A DNA stretch of 64,000 nt from Azoarcus indigens (lineage in GTDB: Bacteria > Pseudomonadota > Gammaproteobacteria > Burkholderiales > Rhodocyclaceae): assembly GCF_004361735.1 (NCBI RefSeq), contig NZ_SNVV01000022.1, forward strand, positions 1 to 64,000. The letters are read 5' to 3'. A program made the position numbers and the translations under genes. Each line of letters opens with the position of its first letter. The first letter of the stretch is position 1. Below the pieces are notes generated by a model that saw only the letters and a list, made by a program, of their open reading frames with translations, ran no database searches and was not told the origin of the DNA. Positions 17,933 to 27,690 of this stretch are shown here, piece after piece.

Positions 17933-19861
17933 ATGCGAAGGAAATACGGTGATGCGCTGGCCCGGCGCTCCATCCTGCTGCTGGTCGGGCTCGCGTTGGC
18001 GGCGGTGACGCTGATCGGCCTGGCCGGCATGACGGTGTCGGTGGTGGTGGCCGAAACCGTGCAGGGCAGCGCCAGTGCCGTCAATGTCGCTGGCAGCCTG
18101 CGGCGTTTGACTCACCGCATCGCCAGCCTGGCGGCGGCCGACGTCGCCCGCGGCGCGGTGCCCGGCGAACGGGTGGCAAAGGCCATCGCCCAGCTGGAGG
18201 CGCAGCTGGACAACGACGAGCTGCTGCGGGTGCGCGAGCGGGCGCCCGGCGGGCTGTTCGCCGCCACCTACCGCGGCGTGCAGGCCGGCTGGCGCACCAG
18301 TCTGAAGCCGCACATCGAGGCGCTGATGACGGCCGGCAGCGTGCCGGACGAGGCACAGATCGAGACCATCCTGGCCGAGGTGGACACCTTCGTAGACCAG
18401 CTGAACGCCCTGGTGGCGGTGCTGGAGCACGACACCGAGGCACGCATCGCCGACCTGCGGCAGACGCTGGCCATTGCCATCGTCGGCACGCTGGTGCTGG
18501 TCGCGGTGGCGCTGTTGCTGCTGCACCGGCTGGTGTCGCTGCCGCTGAGCGACCTGCTGGCGGTGGCCAGCCGCATCGGCCGCGGCGATTTCTCCGCGCG
18601 GGCGGCCTACACCGGGCGCAACGAGCTGGGCCGCGTCGGCGCCGCCTTCAACCTGATGGCCAGCGAGCTTTCCAAGCTCTACCGCGACCTGGAACAGCGG
18701 GTGGAAGCGAAGACGGCGGAGCTGCAGCGCAGCAACCGCTCGCTGGAGCTGCTCTACCACGCCATCGCCCGCCTGTACCACGCGCCGGCGGCGGCCGACG
18801 CCTACTCCGACACCCTGCGCGACATGGAGCAGCTGATGGGCCTGGACGGCAGCTTCGCCTGCATAGAGCCGCGCCACGACGGCCCCGCCACCGTGCTGGC
18901 CTCCACCCTGGGGCCCTGCCCGGAACGCCATCGCGCGGACGGCGAAGGCTGCGGCCTGTGCCGCGAGGATGTCCAGCCCTGGACCTACCGCCGCGAGGGC
19001 GGGCACGAGTTGCTGCGGGTGCCGCTGCGCGACAGCGAACGCCACTACGGCATGCTGCGCTTCACCCTGCCGGCTGGCCACCGGCTGGAGGACTGGCAGC
19101 GCCAGCTGGTGGAGGCGCTGTCGCGCCACATCGGCATGGCGCTGGGCGCGGCACGGCGCAACGAGCAGGAGCGCATGCTGGCGCTGCAGGAAGAGCGCTC
19201 GGTGATCGCCCGCGAACTGCACGACTCCCTGGCCCAGGCGCTGTCCTACATGAAAATCCAGGTGGCGTTGCTGCAGCCGGTGCTGGGCGACCCGGCGCGG
19301 CAGGCGGATGCGGCCACCATCGTTGCCGACCTGCGCACCGGCATCAACGCCGCCTACCGCCAGTTGCGCGAGCTGCTGAGCTCCTTCCGGCTGAAGATGA
19401 GCGGCGATTTCCCCAGCCTGCTGCGCGCCGCGGTGGCGGAATACGCCGGCAAGGGCGGTGTGGACATCCGGCTGGAGACGCGGCTGGCGGACTGTCCGCT
19501 CAGCCCCAACCAGGAGATCCACGTCTTGCACATCATCCGCGAAGCCCTGTCGAACATGGTCCGCCACGCCGCCGCCCGGCATGCCACCGTCAGCCTCAGC
19601 AGCAATGCGTTGCAGCGGGTCACCGTCGTCGTCGAGGACGATGGCGTCGGCCTGCCGGGCGAACCGCTGGACAGCCGCAACCACCACGGCATGACCATCA
19701 TGCGCGAGCGCGCCCGCAGCCTGGGCGGCGAGCTGGACGTCAGCGCCGGCCGCGATTGCGGCACCCGCGTCACCCTGCGCTTCCAGGCGCGGCCGGGCAC
19801 GCTGGGTGTGGACGAGGAGGGCCCGGCGGTGGCGATGAACTGGGGAGGCGAGCCGGCATGA
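17933..19861 (+). CDS. narX: Nitrate/nitrite sensor histidine kinase NarX
   Basis: NarX is an inner-membrane sensor that phosphorylates NarL when nitrate is bound in the periplasm. The 642-residue protein has TM1 (about 13-35), a periplasmic region opening with a P-box-like NVAGSLRRLTHRIA (residues 51-64), TM2 (about 180-200) and a HAMP domain. A central GAF-like module carries a cysteine group (CPERHRADGEGCGLC). Then come the HisKA_3 domain with His430 in ARELHDSLAQALS and an ATPase domain. ATG 17933 follows AAGGAGCGCGGC; an earlier ATG at 17891 is possible. Its stop overlaps narL by four bases. Confidence 0.9.
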   Translation: MRRKYGDALARRSILLLVGLALAAVTLIGLAGMTVSVVVAETVQGSASAVNVAGSLRRLTHRIASLAAADVARGAVPGERVAKAIAQLEAQLDNDELLRVRERAPGGLFAATYRGVQAGWRTSLKPHIEALMTAGSVPDEAQIETILAEVDTFVDQLNALVAVLEHDTEARIADLRQTLAIAIVGTLVLVAVALLLLHRLVSLPLSDLLAVASRIGRGDFSARAAYTGRNELGRVGAAFNLMASELSKLYRDLEQRVEAKTAELQRSNRSLELLYHAIARLYHAPAAADAYSDTLRDMEQLMGLDGSFACIEPRHDGPATVLASTLGPCPERHRADGEGCGLCREDVQPWTYRREGGHELLRVPLRDSERHYGMLRFTLPAGHRLEDWQRQLVEALSRHIGMALGAARRNEQERMLALQEERSVIARELHDSLAQALSYMKIQVALLQPVLGDPARQADAATIVADLRTGINAAYRQLRELLSSFRLKMSGDFPSLLRAAVAEYAGKGGVDIRLETRLADCPLSPNQEIHVLHIIREALSNMVRHAAARHATVSLSSNALQRVTVVVEDDGVGLPGEPLDSRNHHGMTIMRERARSLGGELDVSAGRDCGTRVTLRFQARPGTLGVDEEGPAVAMNWGGEPA

Positions 19862-20520
19862 GCGAGGAGCGACAGCGCGTCATCCTGGTGGACGACCACC
19901 CCCTGTTCCGCAAGGGCCTGGCGCAGCTGCTGGCCGCCGTGCCGGCCTTCGACCTCGTCGGCGAGGCCGCCGGCGGCAGCGAGGGCCTGGCGCTGTGCCT
20001 GCGGCTGGCGCCGGACCTGCTGCTGCTGGACCTCAACATGAAGGACATGGGCGGGCTGGAGGTGCTGCGCGGCGTGCGCGCGGCCCAGCTCGACACCCGC
20101 GTGGTGATGATCACCGTGTCCGACGCCGGCGAGGATCTGGTCGCCGCGCTGCGCGCCGGCGCCGACGGCTACCTGCTGAAGGACATGGAGCCGGAGGCCA
20201 TGGTGGAGGCGCTGGCCGAGGCCGCCGCTGGCCGCATCGTCATCTCCGAGCAGCTCACCCACCTGATGGCGGCCGCGCTGCGCGGCGAAACCCGGCCGCG
20301 CTCGGTGGAGGCGGCCGGCCTCACCGAGCAGGAGCTGCGCATCCTCGGCCACATCGCCAACGGCCTGTCGAACAAGCTCATCGGCCGCGAGCTGGACATC
20401 GCCGAAGGCACGGTGAAGGTCCATGTGAAGCACATCCTGCGCAAGCTGGCGGTGCGCTCGCGGGTGGAAGCGGCGGTGTGGGCGGTGGAGCACCTGCGCG
20501 CGTCTGGCCAGGCGCAATAG
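19858..20520 (+). CDS. narL: Nitrate response regulator NarL
   Basis: NarL is the DNA-binding partner of NarX. The 220-residue protein has a receiver domain with acidic pair DD12-13, phosphoacceptor Asp58 in LLLLDLNMKD, and the lysine of GYLLKDMEPE. The LuxR-type helix-turn-helix follows (LTEQELRILGHIANGLSNK, then EGTVKVHVKHILRKL). The start codon overlaps the narX stop (ATGA). The adjacent nap operon and the 7-2-7 palindrome upstream of narX support the NarL assignment over NarP or other LuxR regulators. Confidence 0.92.
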   Translation: MSEERQRVILVDDHPLFRKGLAQLLAAVPAFDLVGEAAGGSEGLALCLRLAPDLLLLDLNMKDMGGLEVLRGVRAAQLDTRVVMITVSDAGEDLVAALRAGADGYLLKDMEPEAMVEALAEAAAGRIVISEQLTHLMAAALRGETRPRSVEAAGLTEQELRILGHIANGLSNKLIGRELDIAEGTVKVHVKHILRKLAVRSRVEAAVWAVEHLRASGQAQ

Positions 20521-20606
20521 CCGCGGTCGTGTCCCGGCGGCCGGCGGGCCGGAGGCTGCGCGGGAATATCCCTTTCCCCGGCAGGGCGATGAGAGCGATT
20601 CTCGTC

Positions 20607-20620
20607 TTGACTGCCATCAA
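20607..20620 (+). promoter_or_regulatory. FNR/DNR box upstream of the nap operon
   Basis: TTGAC-TGCC-ATCAA differs from the consensus TTGAT-N4-ATCAA at one base. Its centre is at about 20613.5. For a class II activation site (centre near -41.5) transcription would start near 20655. A plausible -10 around CCAATAGA (20644-20651) sits in the right place, about 35 bases before the napF GTG. The DNR-like regulator encoded about 3 kb upstream has the matching E-x2-S-R recognition helix and is the likely binder; an FNR encoded elsewhere is also possible. Confidence 0.7.
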
Positions 20621-20687
20621 TGACGCGCCGGGGGGCGCACGCATCCAATAGACCCCGCCGAGAAGTTCTTTTGCGGGGAGCAGGATC

Positions 20688-21260
20688 GTGGAAGCCGTGT
20701 CGATGTCGCGCCGCACGCTGTTGCGGACGCCGGGTGGGAAGGCGGGGAAATCGCCCCTGCGGCCGCCCTGGGCGCTGGCGGAAGCGAGCTTCATCGAGCT
20801 GTGCACCCGCTGCGATGCCTGCATTACCGCCTGCCCGACCGGCGTGCTGCGCCGCGGCGGCGGCGGTTTCCCCATCACCGATTTCTCCCTGGGCGCCTGC
20901 ACCTTCTGCGGCGCCTGTGTCGCCGCCTGTGGCGCGCCCTCCCGGCCGCAAGCCCTGCGCCGGCAGGAGGGTCTCCCCGCCTGGGCGCGGGTGGCCGCCA
21001 TCGGCGACGGCTGCCTGTCCCGCCGCGGCATCGAGTGCCGCGTCTGCGGCGAAGCCTGCGAAGCCGCCGCCATCCGCTTCCGCCCGCGCCTGGGTGGCGT
21101 CGCGCTGCCCGAACTGGATGCCAGCCGATGTAGCGCCTGCGGCGCCTGCCAGGCCCCCTGTCCGGGGAGCGCGATCGAGATGGTCGCGCTCGCGCTCCCG
21201 TCCGACGCTCCGCCGGACACCTCTTCCCTCTCCGCTCCGAACCTGGAGGAAGCCGCATGA
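20688..21260 (+). CDS. napF: NapF, cytoplasmic iron-sulfur protein of the Nap system
   Basis: NapF is a ferredoxin-type protein that interacts with NapA in the cytoplasm and probably helps in its maturation. The 190-residue protein carries repeated cysteine motifs: CTRCDACITACP, CTFCGACVAACG, an incomplete-looking CRVCGEAC and CSACGACQAPCP. The GTG at 20688 follows GGGGAGCAGGATC. A leading MSRRTLL resembles a twin-arginine start but lacks the hydrophobic stretch. It is the first gene of the operon and overlaps napD by four bases. Confidence 0.93.
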   Translation: MEAVSMSRRTLLRTPGGKAGKSPLRPPWALAEASFIELCTRCDACITACPTGVLRRGGGGFPITDFSLGACTFCGACVAACGAPSRPQALRRQEGLPAWARVAAIGDGCLSRRGIECRVCGEACEAAAIRFRPRLGGVALPELDASRCSACGACQAPCPGSAIEMVALALPSDAPPDTSSLSAPNLEEAA

Positions 21261-21523
21261 AGATCGCAAGCCTGGTGCTGCGGGCCAAGCCCGAGCATTT
21301 CGCCGAGTTGAGCCAGACCCTGGGCGAGATCCCTGGCGTGGAAGTGCACTCCCGCTGTGCCGACAGCGGCCGCCTGGTGGTCACCGTGGAGGATGGCGAC
21401 GGTTACTCCACCAGCGATTCCATCCTGGCCGTGAGCCTGACCCAGCACGTGCTGGTAGCCACCCTGGCCTACGAATACACCGACGAAGGGCTGGCGGAGA
21501 CGCCGCTCATGGAAACCGCATGA
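21257..21523 (+). CDS. napD: NapD, NapA signal-peptide chaperone
   Basis: NapD binds the twin-arginine signal peptide of NapA and holds back export until the cofactors are inserted. The 88-residue protein has the ferredoxin-like fold pattern beginning [14 protein letters not shown] and contains IPGVEVH and GRLVVTVED, all usual in the family. The ATG overlaps the napF stop. The 118 bases between napD and napA contain no gene. Confidence 0.93.
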   Translation: MKIASLVLRAKPEHFAELSQTLGEIPGVEVHSRCADSGRLVVTVEDGDGYSTSDSILAVSLTQHVLVATLAYEYTDEGLAETPLMETA

Positions 21524-21641
21524 ACCGGCCGCCGCCGCTGCACCGGCGGCACCAACTCAGCATCCGCGGAGCCTGGCGCTCCACCCAATCGAAGCGGGAA
21601 GCCTGCGCCGCCTGGCCGGGACAACCGACTGGAGAAAGCAA

Positions 21642-24179
21642 ATGAGCATGGATAGACGCGACTTCATCAAGGCCAACGCGATCGCCGCGGCGGCCGCCAC
21701 CGCCGGCATGCCGCTGGCGGTGCAGGCGCAGCCGGGCAGCGCCGACACCCGCGTGCGCTGGGACAAGGCCGCCTGCCGCTTCTGCGGCGTCGGCTGTTCC
21801 GTGCTGGTGGGCGTGCAGAACGGCCGCGTGGTGGCCACCCAGGGCGACCCGGATGCGCCGGTGAACCGTGGCCTCAACTGCATCAAGGGCTACTTCCTGT
21901 CCAAGATCATGTACGGCGAGGACCGCCTCACCAAGCCGCTGCTGCGGATGAGGAACGGCAAGTACGACAAGGAAGGCGAGTTCACCCCAATCAGCTGGAA
22001 CCAGGCCTTCGACATCATGGCCGAGAAGTGGAAAACGGCCATCAAGCAGCATGGCAACGATTCCGTCTGCATGTTCGGCTCCGGCCAATGGACGATCTGG
22101 GAGGGCTACGCCGCTTCCAAGCTGTTCAAGGCCGGCTTCCGCACCAACAACATCGACCCGAATGCCCGCCACTGCATGGCTTCGGCGGTCACTGGCTTCA
22201 TGCGCACCTTCGGCATCGACGAGCCCATGGGCTGCTACGACGACATCGAGAACGCCGATGCCTTCGTGCTGTGGGGCTCCAACATGGCGGAGATGCACCC
22301 CATCCTGTGGACCCGCATCACCGACCGCCGGCTGTCGCGCGAGGGCTGCGAGGTGCACGTGCTGTCCACCTTCGAGCACCGCTCCTTCGAGCTGGCCGAC
22401 AACGGCATGGTCTTCAACCCGCAGACCGACCTCGCCATCCTCAACTACATCTGCAACCACATCATCCAGACGAAGCGGGTGAATACCGCCTTCGTGAACG
22501 CCAACGTCAGGTTCAAGGCCGGCGAAACCGACATCGGCTTCGGCCTCCGCCCCAACCACGAGCTGGAAGCCAAGGCCAGCAGCAACGGCTACCCCGGCGC
22601 CGAGGGCAAGCCCAAGGGCGACCCCAACGCCGCCCGCGACATCAGCTTCGACGAGTTCGCCAGGTTCGTCTCCGAATACACGCTGGAGAAGGTATCCAAG
22701 CTCTCCGGCGTGCCCGCCGAGCGCCTGAAGCGGATGGCCGAGGTCTATGCCGACCCGGACAAGAAGGTGATGTCGCTGTGGACCATGGGCTTCAACCAGC
22801 ACACCCGCGGCACCTGGGTGAACAACATGATCTACAACGTCCACCTGCTGGTGGGCAAGATCAGCGAGCCGGGCAACAGCCCCTTCTCCCTCACTGGCCA
22901 GCCCTCCGCCTGCGGCACTGCCCGCGAGGTCGGCACCTTCGCCCACCGCCTGCCGGCCGACATGGTGGTCGCCAACCCGATGCACCGCGCCATCGCCGAG
23001 GAGATCTGGCAGCTGCCGGAAGGCACCATCCCGGCCAAGATCGGCCTGCACGCGGTGGCGCAGAGCCGCGCGCTGAAGGACGGCAAGCTCAAGTGCTACT
23101 GGACCAGCACCACCAACAACATGCAGGCCGGGCCGAACATCAACGGCGAGATCTACCCCGGCTGGCGCAACCCTGAAGCCTTCGTCGTCGTCTCCGACGT
23201 CTATCCCACCGTGTCCGCGCTGTCGGCCGACCTCATCCTGCCGTCGGCGATGTGGACCGAAAAGGAAGGCGCTTTCGGCAACGCCGAGCGCCGCACCCAG
23301 TTCTGGCGCCAGCAGGTGAGCGCGCCGGGCGAGGCCAGGAGCGATCTGTGGCAGTACGTGGAGTTCTCCAAGCGCTTCAAGGTCGAGGAAGTGTGGCCGG
23401 CCGAACTCATCGCCAAGAAGCCGGAGCTCAAGGGCAAGACCCTGTACGACGTGCTGTTCGCCAACGGCAGCGTCAACAAATTCCCCCTGGCCGACATCGA
23501 GAAGGCCAACAGCCACGCCATCCCCGGCTACACCAATGACGAAGGCAAGGCCTTCGGCTTCTACCTGCAGAAAGGCCTGTTCGAGGAATACGCCCGCTTC
23601 GGCCGCGGCCATGGTCACGACCTGGCGGACTTCGAGGTCTATCACAAGGCGCGCGGCCTGCGCTGGCCGGTGGTGGAGGGCAAGGAAACCCTGTGGCGCT
23701 TCCGCGAAGGCTACGACCCCTACGTGAAGCAGGGTGAGGGCGTGAAGTTCTACGGCCACAAGGACGGCAAGGCGGTGGTGTTCGCGCTGCCCTACCAGGA
23801 TCCGCCGGAGATGCCGGACAAGGAGTTCGACATGTGGCTGTGCACCGGCCGCGTGCTGGAGCACTGGCACACCGGCTCGATGACGCGCCGGGTGCCGGAG
23901 CTGCACCGCTCGGTGCCGGAGGCGCAGGTCTTCATGCACCCGGAAGACGCCACCAAACGCGGTCTGCAGCGCGGCATGGCGGTGAAGATCGCCTCCCGCC
24001 GCGGCGAGGTCGTCGCCCGGCTGGAAACGCGCGGCCGCAACAAGCCGCCCAAGGGCCTGATCTTCGTGCCCTTCTTCGACGAAGGCCGGCTGGTGAACAA
24101 GCTCACGCTGGACGCCACCTGCCCGATCTCCAAGGAAACCGACTTCAAGAAGTGCGCGGTGAAGGTCACCAAGGCCTGA
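21642..24179 (+). CDS. napA: Periplasmic nitrate reductase catalytic subunit NapA
   Basis: NapA reduces nitrate to nitrite at a Mo-bis-MGD centre in the periplasm. The 845-residue precursor has a twin-arginine signal (RRDFIK at residues 5-10) with a probable cleavage after AVQAQ. A [4Fe-4S] site is formed by Cys45, Cys48, Cys52 and Cys80. The molybdenum ligand is Cys178 in [10 protein letters not shown]. Length and motifs match the NapA group rather than assimilatory Nas enzymes. Electrons come from NapB. A shorter start (MDRRDF, two residues later) cannot be excluded. Confidence 0.97.
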   Translation: MSMDRRDFIKANAIAAAAATAGMPLAVQAQPGSADTRVRWDKAACRFCGVGCSVLVGVQNGRVVATQGDPDAPVNRGLNCIKGYFLSKIMYGEDRLTKPLLRMRNGKYDKEGEFTPISWNQAFDIMAEKWKTAIKQHGNDSVCMFGSGQWTIWEGYAASKLFKAGFRTNNIDPNARHCMASAVTGFMRTFGIDEPMGCYDDIENADAFVLWGSNMAEMHPILWTRITDRRLSREGCEVHVLSTFEHRSFELADNGMVFNPQTDLAILNYICNHIIQTKRVNTAFVNANVRFKAGETDIGFGLRPNHELEAKASSNGYPGAEGKPKGDPNAARDISFDEFARFVSEYTLEKVSKLSGVPAERLKRMAEVYADPDKKVMSLWTMGFNQHTRGTWVNNMIYNVHLLVGKISEPGNSPFSLTGQPSACGTAREVGTFAHRLPADMVVANPMHRAIAEEIWQLPEGTIPAKIGLHAVAQSRALKDGKLKCYWTSTTNNMQAGPNINGEIYPGWRNPEAFVVVSDVYPTVSALSADLILPSAMWTEKEGAFGNAERRTQFWRQQVSAPGEARSDLWQYVEFSKRFKVEEVWPAELIAKKPELKGKTLYDVLFANGSVNKFPLADIEKANSHAIPGYTNDEGKAFGFYLQKGLFEEYARFGRGHGHDLADFEVYHKARGLRWPVVEGKETLWRFREGYDPYVKQGEGVKFYGHKDGKAVVFALPYQDPPEMPDKEFDMWLCTGRVLEHWHTGSMTRRVPELHRSVPEAQVFMHPEDATKRGLQRGMAVKIASRRGEVVARLETRGRNKPPKGLIFVPFFDEGRLVNKLTLDATCPISKETDFKKCAVKVTKA

Positions 24180-24249
24180 GTTCCGCAGCGCGGACGGCGC
24201 GGCACGCCCGGCGGGCGCCGCCGCCCTATGTCCGCGCGACGAGATCATC

Positions 24250-25137
24250 ATGAAAGACGCCAACGACACCCCGGCACCCGCAAGGGCCACGACAGGCACG
24301 CGCTCGTCCCGCCGCCGCTTCCTCAAGGAAGCGGCCGGCGTGGCCGGGGGCGCCGGCCTGCTGGCGCTGGGCGCCGGGCTGTATGCGCGCCAGGCGGCAG
24401 CCCTGCCGGCCACCGCGCTGCGGCCGCCGGGGGCGCTGGCCGAAGGCGATTTCCTCTCCGCCTGCGTGCGCTGCGGCCTGTGCGCGCGCGATTGCCCCTA
24501 CGACACGCTGAAGCTCGCCCGCCTGGGCGATGCGCCGGCCACCGGTACGCCTTATTTCGAGGCGCGCGGCGTGCCCTGCGAGATGTGCGAGGACATTCCC
24601 TGCGTGGTCGCCTGTCCCACCGGCGCGCTGGACCACGGGCTGACCGACATCACCCAGGCGCGCATGGGCCTGGCGGTGCTGATAGACCACGAGACCTGCC
24701 TCAACTTCCTCGGCCTGCGCTGTGACGTCTGCTACCGGGTGTGCCCGGTGATCGACAAGGCGATCACGCTGGAGAAGAGCCACAACCCGCGCTCTGACCG
24801 CCACGCCATGCTGCTGCCGACGGTGCATTCCGATTACTGCACCGGCTGCGGCAAGTGCGAGAAGGCCTGCGTGCTGCCGGGCGAGGCGGCGATCAAGGTG
24901 CTGCCGCTGAAGTTGGCGCAGGGCTCCCGGGCAGAGCACTACCGCCGTGGCTGGGAAGAGAAGGAGGCCGCCGGCGGCTCGCTGATCGGCGAGCAGGTGG
25001 AATTGCCAGTGCGTGGCATGGAGGACAAGGCCTACGGCGATACCCGCCTGCGGCCGGGCGAAACGCCGCTGCCGCAGCCGGAAGCGGTGCCCGCCGCGCC
25101 CGCTGGCAGCGGCCTGGATTCGCGGTGGAAGCCATGA
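24250..25137 (+). CDS. napG: NapG, ferredoxin-type quinol dehydrogenase component
   Basis: NapG works with NapH to move electrons from quinol towards NapA through NapC/NapB. The 295-residue protein begins with a twin-arginine signal ([11 protein letters not shown], then a hydrophobic segment) and is probably periplasmic. Four [4Fe-4S] sites are visible: [35 protein letters not shown] and [11 protein letters not shown]. The C-terminal 30 residues are proline rich. Its stop overlaps the napH start by four bases. Confidence 0.95.
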   Translation: MKDANDTPAPARATTGTRSSRRRFLKEAAGVAGGAGLLALGAGLYARQAAALPATALRPPGALAEGDFLSACVRCGLCARDCPYDTLKLARLGDAPATGTPYFEARGVPCEMCEDIPCVVACPTGALDHGLTDITQARMGLAVLIDHETCLNFLGLRCDVCYRVCPVIDKAITLEKSHNPRSDRHAMLLPTVHSDYCTGCGKCEKACVLPGEAAIKVLPLKLAQGSRAEHYRRGWEEKEAAGGSLIGEQVELPVRGMEDKAYGDTRLRPGETPLPQPEAVPAAPAGSGLDSRWKP

Positions 25138-26099
25138 GCACGCCACGCGCTCCCGCGGCCGATCCGGTGGTGTCCGCCCAGTCCGCCGCGAGCGCCAGGC
25201 CGGCGCTGCCGCGCAGCAGCGTGCGCGGCGCCGCCCAGCTCGGCCTTGCCGCGCGGCCGGGTGTCGAAGCGGTGGCGGCCAAGGGCTGGCTGCGGGCGCA
25301 CAAGTGGCTGCTGCTGCGGCGCTTGAGCCAGCTCGGGGTGCTGGCGCTGTTCCTCGTCGGCCCCTGGTTCGGCTGCTGGGTCGTCAAGGGCAACCTGACT
25401 TCCAGTCTCACGCTGGGCGTGCTGCCGCTGTCCGACCCCTTCGTGCTGGCGCAATCGCTGGCGGCCGGGCATCTGCCCTACCGTCAGGCGCTGATCGGCG
25501 GCGGCATCGTGTTTGCCTTCTACCTCGCCTTTGGCGGCCGCCTGTTCTGTTCCTGGGTGTGCCCGATGAACCTGGTGACCGACGCCGCTGCCTGGCTGCG
25601 CCGCCGCCTCGGGCTCAAGGGCGGCAAGGCGCCGGCCGCGGCCAGCCGCTACTGGCTGCTGGGCTTCGTGCTGTTGGCCGCGGCGCTGAGCGGCAGCCTG
25701 GCGTGGGAGTGGCTGAACCCGGTGTCCATGCTGCATCGGGCACTGCTGTTCGGCTTCGGCCTGGCCTGGGGCCTGGTGGGCGGCGTCTTCCTCTACGACC
25801 TGCTGATCGCGCCGCGCGGCTGGTGCGGCCACCTCTGTCCGCAGGGCGCCTTCTACAGCCTGCTCGGCCGCGCCAGCCTGCTCGGTGTTTCCGCCGCCCG
25901 CCGGCGCGACTGCAACGACTGCATGGACTGCTTCGCGGTCTGCCCCGAACCCCAGGTCATCCGCCCGGCGCTGAAAGCCGCCGGCCAGGACCATCCCCTG
26001 ATCCTCGATGGCGATTGCACCCGTTGCGGCCGCTGCATCGATGTCTGCGGCAAGTCCGTTTTCCGCATTACGACCCGATTCAACAGGAGCGAGTCATGA
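25134..26099 (+). CDS. napH: NapH, membrane quinol dehydrogenase component
   Basis: NapH is an integral membrane iron-sulfur protein that pairs with NapG. The 321-residue product has an unusual N-terminal extension of about 55 Ala/Pro-rich residues and four hydrophobic segments. Two C-x3-C-P motifs (CSWVCP and CGHLCP) follow, then a C-terminal pair of [4Fe-4S] sites, [12 protein letters not shown] and [15 protein letters not shown] 25134 overlaps the napG stop and is the natural start. The last four bases overlap napB. Confidence 0.94.
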   Translation: MSTPRAPAADPVVSAQSAASARPALPRSSVRGAAQLGLAARPGVEAVAAKGWLRAHKWLLLRRLSQLGVLALFLVGPWFGCWVVKGNLTSSLTLGVLPLSDPFVLAQSLAAGHLPYRQALIGGGIVFAFYLAFGGRLFCSWVCPMNLVTDAAAWLRRRLGLKGGKAPAAASRYWLLGFVLLAAALSGSLAWEWLNPVSMLHRALLFGFGLAWGLVGGVFLYDLLIAPRGWCGHLCPQGAFYSLLGRASLLGVSAARRRDCNDCMDCFAVCPEPQVIRPALKAAGQDHPLILDGDCTRCGRCIDVCGKSVFRITTRFNRSES

Positions 26100-26548
26100 A
26101 AAAACCCATCCGCCAACTCGCGCTGGCCCTGGTTGCCGTTCTCGGCATTGCCGGCACGCTGCCGCCGCTGGCCCTCGCCGAAGGCGTCAAGAGCATCCGT
26201 GGCAACGACGTCGGCGAAGCCGAGGTGCCGCCGGGCATCTACAAGCCGATTCCCGACCGCGCGCCGATTCCGCGCGACTACGTGCAGCAGCCGCCGCTGA
26301 TCCCGCACAAGATCGAAGGCTACGAGGTCAGCAAGAACTTCAACCGCTGCATGGATTGCCACGCCTGGAGCCGCTACCAGGAGACCGGCGCCACCAAGGT
26401 CAGCCTCACCCATTTCAAGGACCGCGACGGCGGCGAGCTCTCCAACATCTCGCCGCGCCGCTACTTCTGCACCCAGTGCCACGTGCCGCAGACCGATGCG
26501 CCGCCGCTGGTGAACAACAAGTTCCAGCGCGCCGACGGTCTGCGCTGA
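26096..26548 (+). CDS. napB: NapB, periplasmic diheme cytochrome c subunit
   Basis: NapB passes electrons to NapA in the periplasm. The 150-residue precursor has a Sec signal peptide (about residues 1-28, ending LALAEG) and two c-type heme sites: CMDCH at 85-89 and CTQCH at 125-129. His71 and His106 are candidates for distal ligands. The ATG overlaps the napH stop. Its hemes require the ccm gene products encoded about 3 kb downstream. Confidence 0.96.
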   Translation: MKKPIRQLALALVAVLGIAGTLPPLALAEGVKSIRGNDVGEAEVPPGIYKPIPDRAPIPRDYVQQPPLIPHKIEGYEVSKNFNRCMDCHAWSRYQETGATKVSLTHFKDRDGGELSNISPRRYFCTQCHVPQTDAPPLVNNKFQRADGLR

Positions 26549-26570
26549 GCTAACGCAAACGGGGAAGATC

Positions 26571-27197
26571 ATGAGCGAAAGCAAGGGCAGCAGCCTGGTC
26601 GCCAGGTTACGCAAGGTCGGTTGGGGCCTGCTCGGTATCGCCTTCGTCGGCGGCATCCTGTTCTGGGGCAGCTTCAACTGGGCGCTGGAGATGACGAACC
26701 GGGAACAGTTCTGCATCTCCTGCCACGAGATGGAGCAGAACGTGTTCCAGGAGTACCGCAACACCATCCACTACCAGAACCGCACCGGCGTGCGCGCCAC
26801 CTGCCCGGACTGCCACGTGCCCAAGGAGTGGGGGCCGAAGATGATCCGCAAGATCAAGGCCTCCAACGAGGTCTGGCACAAGCTGCTGGGCTCCATCGAC
26901 ACGCCGGAGAAGTTCAACGCCAAGCGCCTGCAGCTGGCGCAGAACGAATGGCGGCGGATGAAGGCCAACAACTCGCAGGAGTGCCGCAACTGCCACAACT
27001 TCGAGTACTTCGATTACTCGGTGCAGGGCCGCCGCTCCAACCAGATGCACCAGGCCGGCCTCTCCGCCGGCCAGACCTGCATCGACTGCCACAAGGGCAT
27101 CGCCCACTCCCTGCCTCCGGTGGCGCAGGACATCGGCGCGGCCCACGAAGGCGTGGCACCGGAGGTGTTCCACCCGCCTGCTCCGAAGAAGGAGTAG
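26571..27197 (+). CDS. napC: NapC, membrane-anchored tetraheme quinol dehydrogenase
   Basis: NapC oxidises quinol and reduces NapB. The 208-residue protein has one N-terminal membrane helix (about residues 18-38) and four heme-binding motifs: CISCH (48-52), CPDCH (78-82), CRNCH (138-142) and CIDCH (170-174). This is the NapC/NirT pattern. It is the last nap gene, 22 bases after napB, and a strong hairpin with a T-rich tail follows. The operon order napFDAGHBC equals that of E. coli. Confidence 0.96.
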   Translation: MSESKGSSLVARLRKVGWGLLGIAFVGGILFWGSFNWALEMTNREQFCISCHEMEQNVFQEYRNTIHYQNRTGVRATCPDCHVPKEWGPKMIRKIKASNEVWHKLLGSIDTPEKFNAKRLQLAQNEWRRMKANNSQECRNCHNFEYFDYSVQGRRSNQMHQAGLSAGQTCIDCHKGIAHSLPPVAQDIGAAHEGVAPEVFHPPAPKKE

Positions 27198-27228
27198 GGG
27201 AGGGCGGCGCGAGCCGCTGGCTGGAAGG

Positions 27229-27262
27229 CGGGCGGGCCTGGCGGGCTCGCCCGTTTTCTCTT
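27229..27262 (+). terminator. Rho-independent terminator of the nap operon
   Basis: CGGGCGGGCC (27229-27238) pairs with GGCTCGCCCG (27244-27253) in a ten-base-pair stem with one G-U pair and a five-base loop. TTTTCTCTT follows. It begins 32 bases after the napC stop. Confidence 0.85.
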
Positions 27263-27380
27263 GCGGGGCTTTTTCAGCAATCAATGCCTGCGGCATTCTT
27301 GGAAGGCATTGTTGAGGGGCTGATCATGGCCGAGCCGCGAGCGCCCCAGGCGCATGAGGTCCAGCAAACGAGGCAGGCGG

Positions 27381-27490
27381 GTTTTCTCCCCCTTGGCGGG
27401 AGAAGGCAAGCTGCGGTCGGACTGGCGCGCAGCCGCCCCCGCAGGGCGCCCCCTCTCTCCGGCCTTCTCCCGCGGGGGGAGAGGGGTATG
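27381..27490. repeat. Pair of REP-like palindromes in inverted orientation
   Basis: Two related palindromes occur about 60 bases apart: TTCTCCC-N7-GGGAGAA at 27384-27404, and CCTTCTCCCGCGGGGGGAGAGG at 27463-27484, which is related to the first in inverted form. Such paired palindromes built on CTCCC/GGGAG are common dispersed intergenic repeats in proteobacteria. The gap between napC and the chemoreceptor gene (27198-27690) has no protein-like frame. It contains only these repeats and two terminators. Confidence 0.5.
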
Positions 27491-27563
27491 CCGGCGAGGG
27501 CCGGAGCGGGGGCGATTGGGCTTGGGCGCACCGGCTTCGGGTCTTCTCGGGCCACGAGCGAAA

Positions 27564-27597
27564 AAACGGGCGGCTCCCGCACAGGAGTCGCCCGTTT
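27564..27597 (-). terminator. Terminator of the Aer-like receptor gene, possibly bidirectional
   Basis: AAACGGGCGGCTCC (27564-27577) pairs with GGAGTCGCCCGTTT (27584-27597), a 14-base-pair stem with one mismatch or G-U pair and a six-base loop. On the minus strand it is followed by a run of T, complementary to the A tract at 27561-27566. It lies 94 bases past the receptor stop. On the plus strand the downstream T run is short (TTTCT), giving weaker termination. Confidence 0.8.
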
Positions 27598-27690
27598 CTA
27601 CCTGCCTTCGGGCGGAAGTGGTGTGCCGGCAGTTCAATCGCCGGCCATCAAGGCGTGATCGTCGCGGCCCCGCCCCAAACCAGCCCCACC

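Noticed and set aside
27284-27660. Coding potential between napC and the receptor gene
   Set aside because: The frames here are built on terminator and repeat palindromes and show no protein-like pattern.
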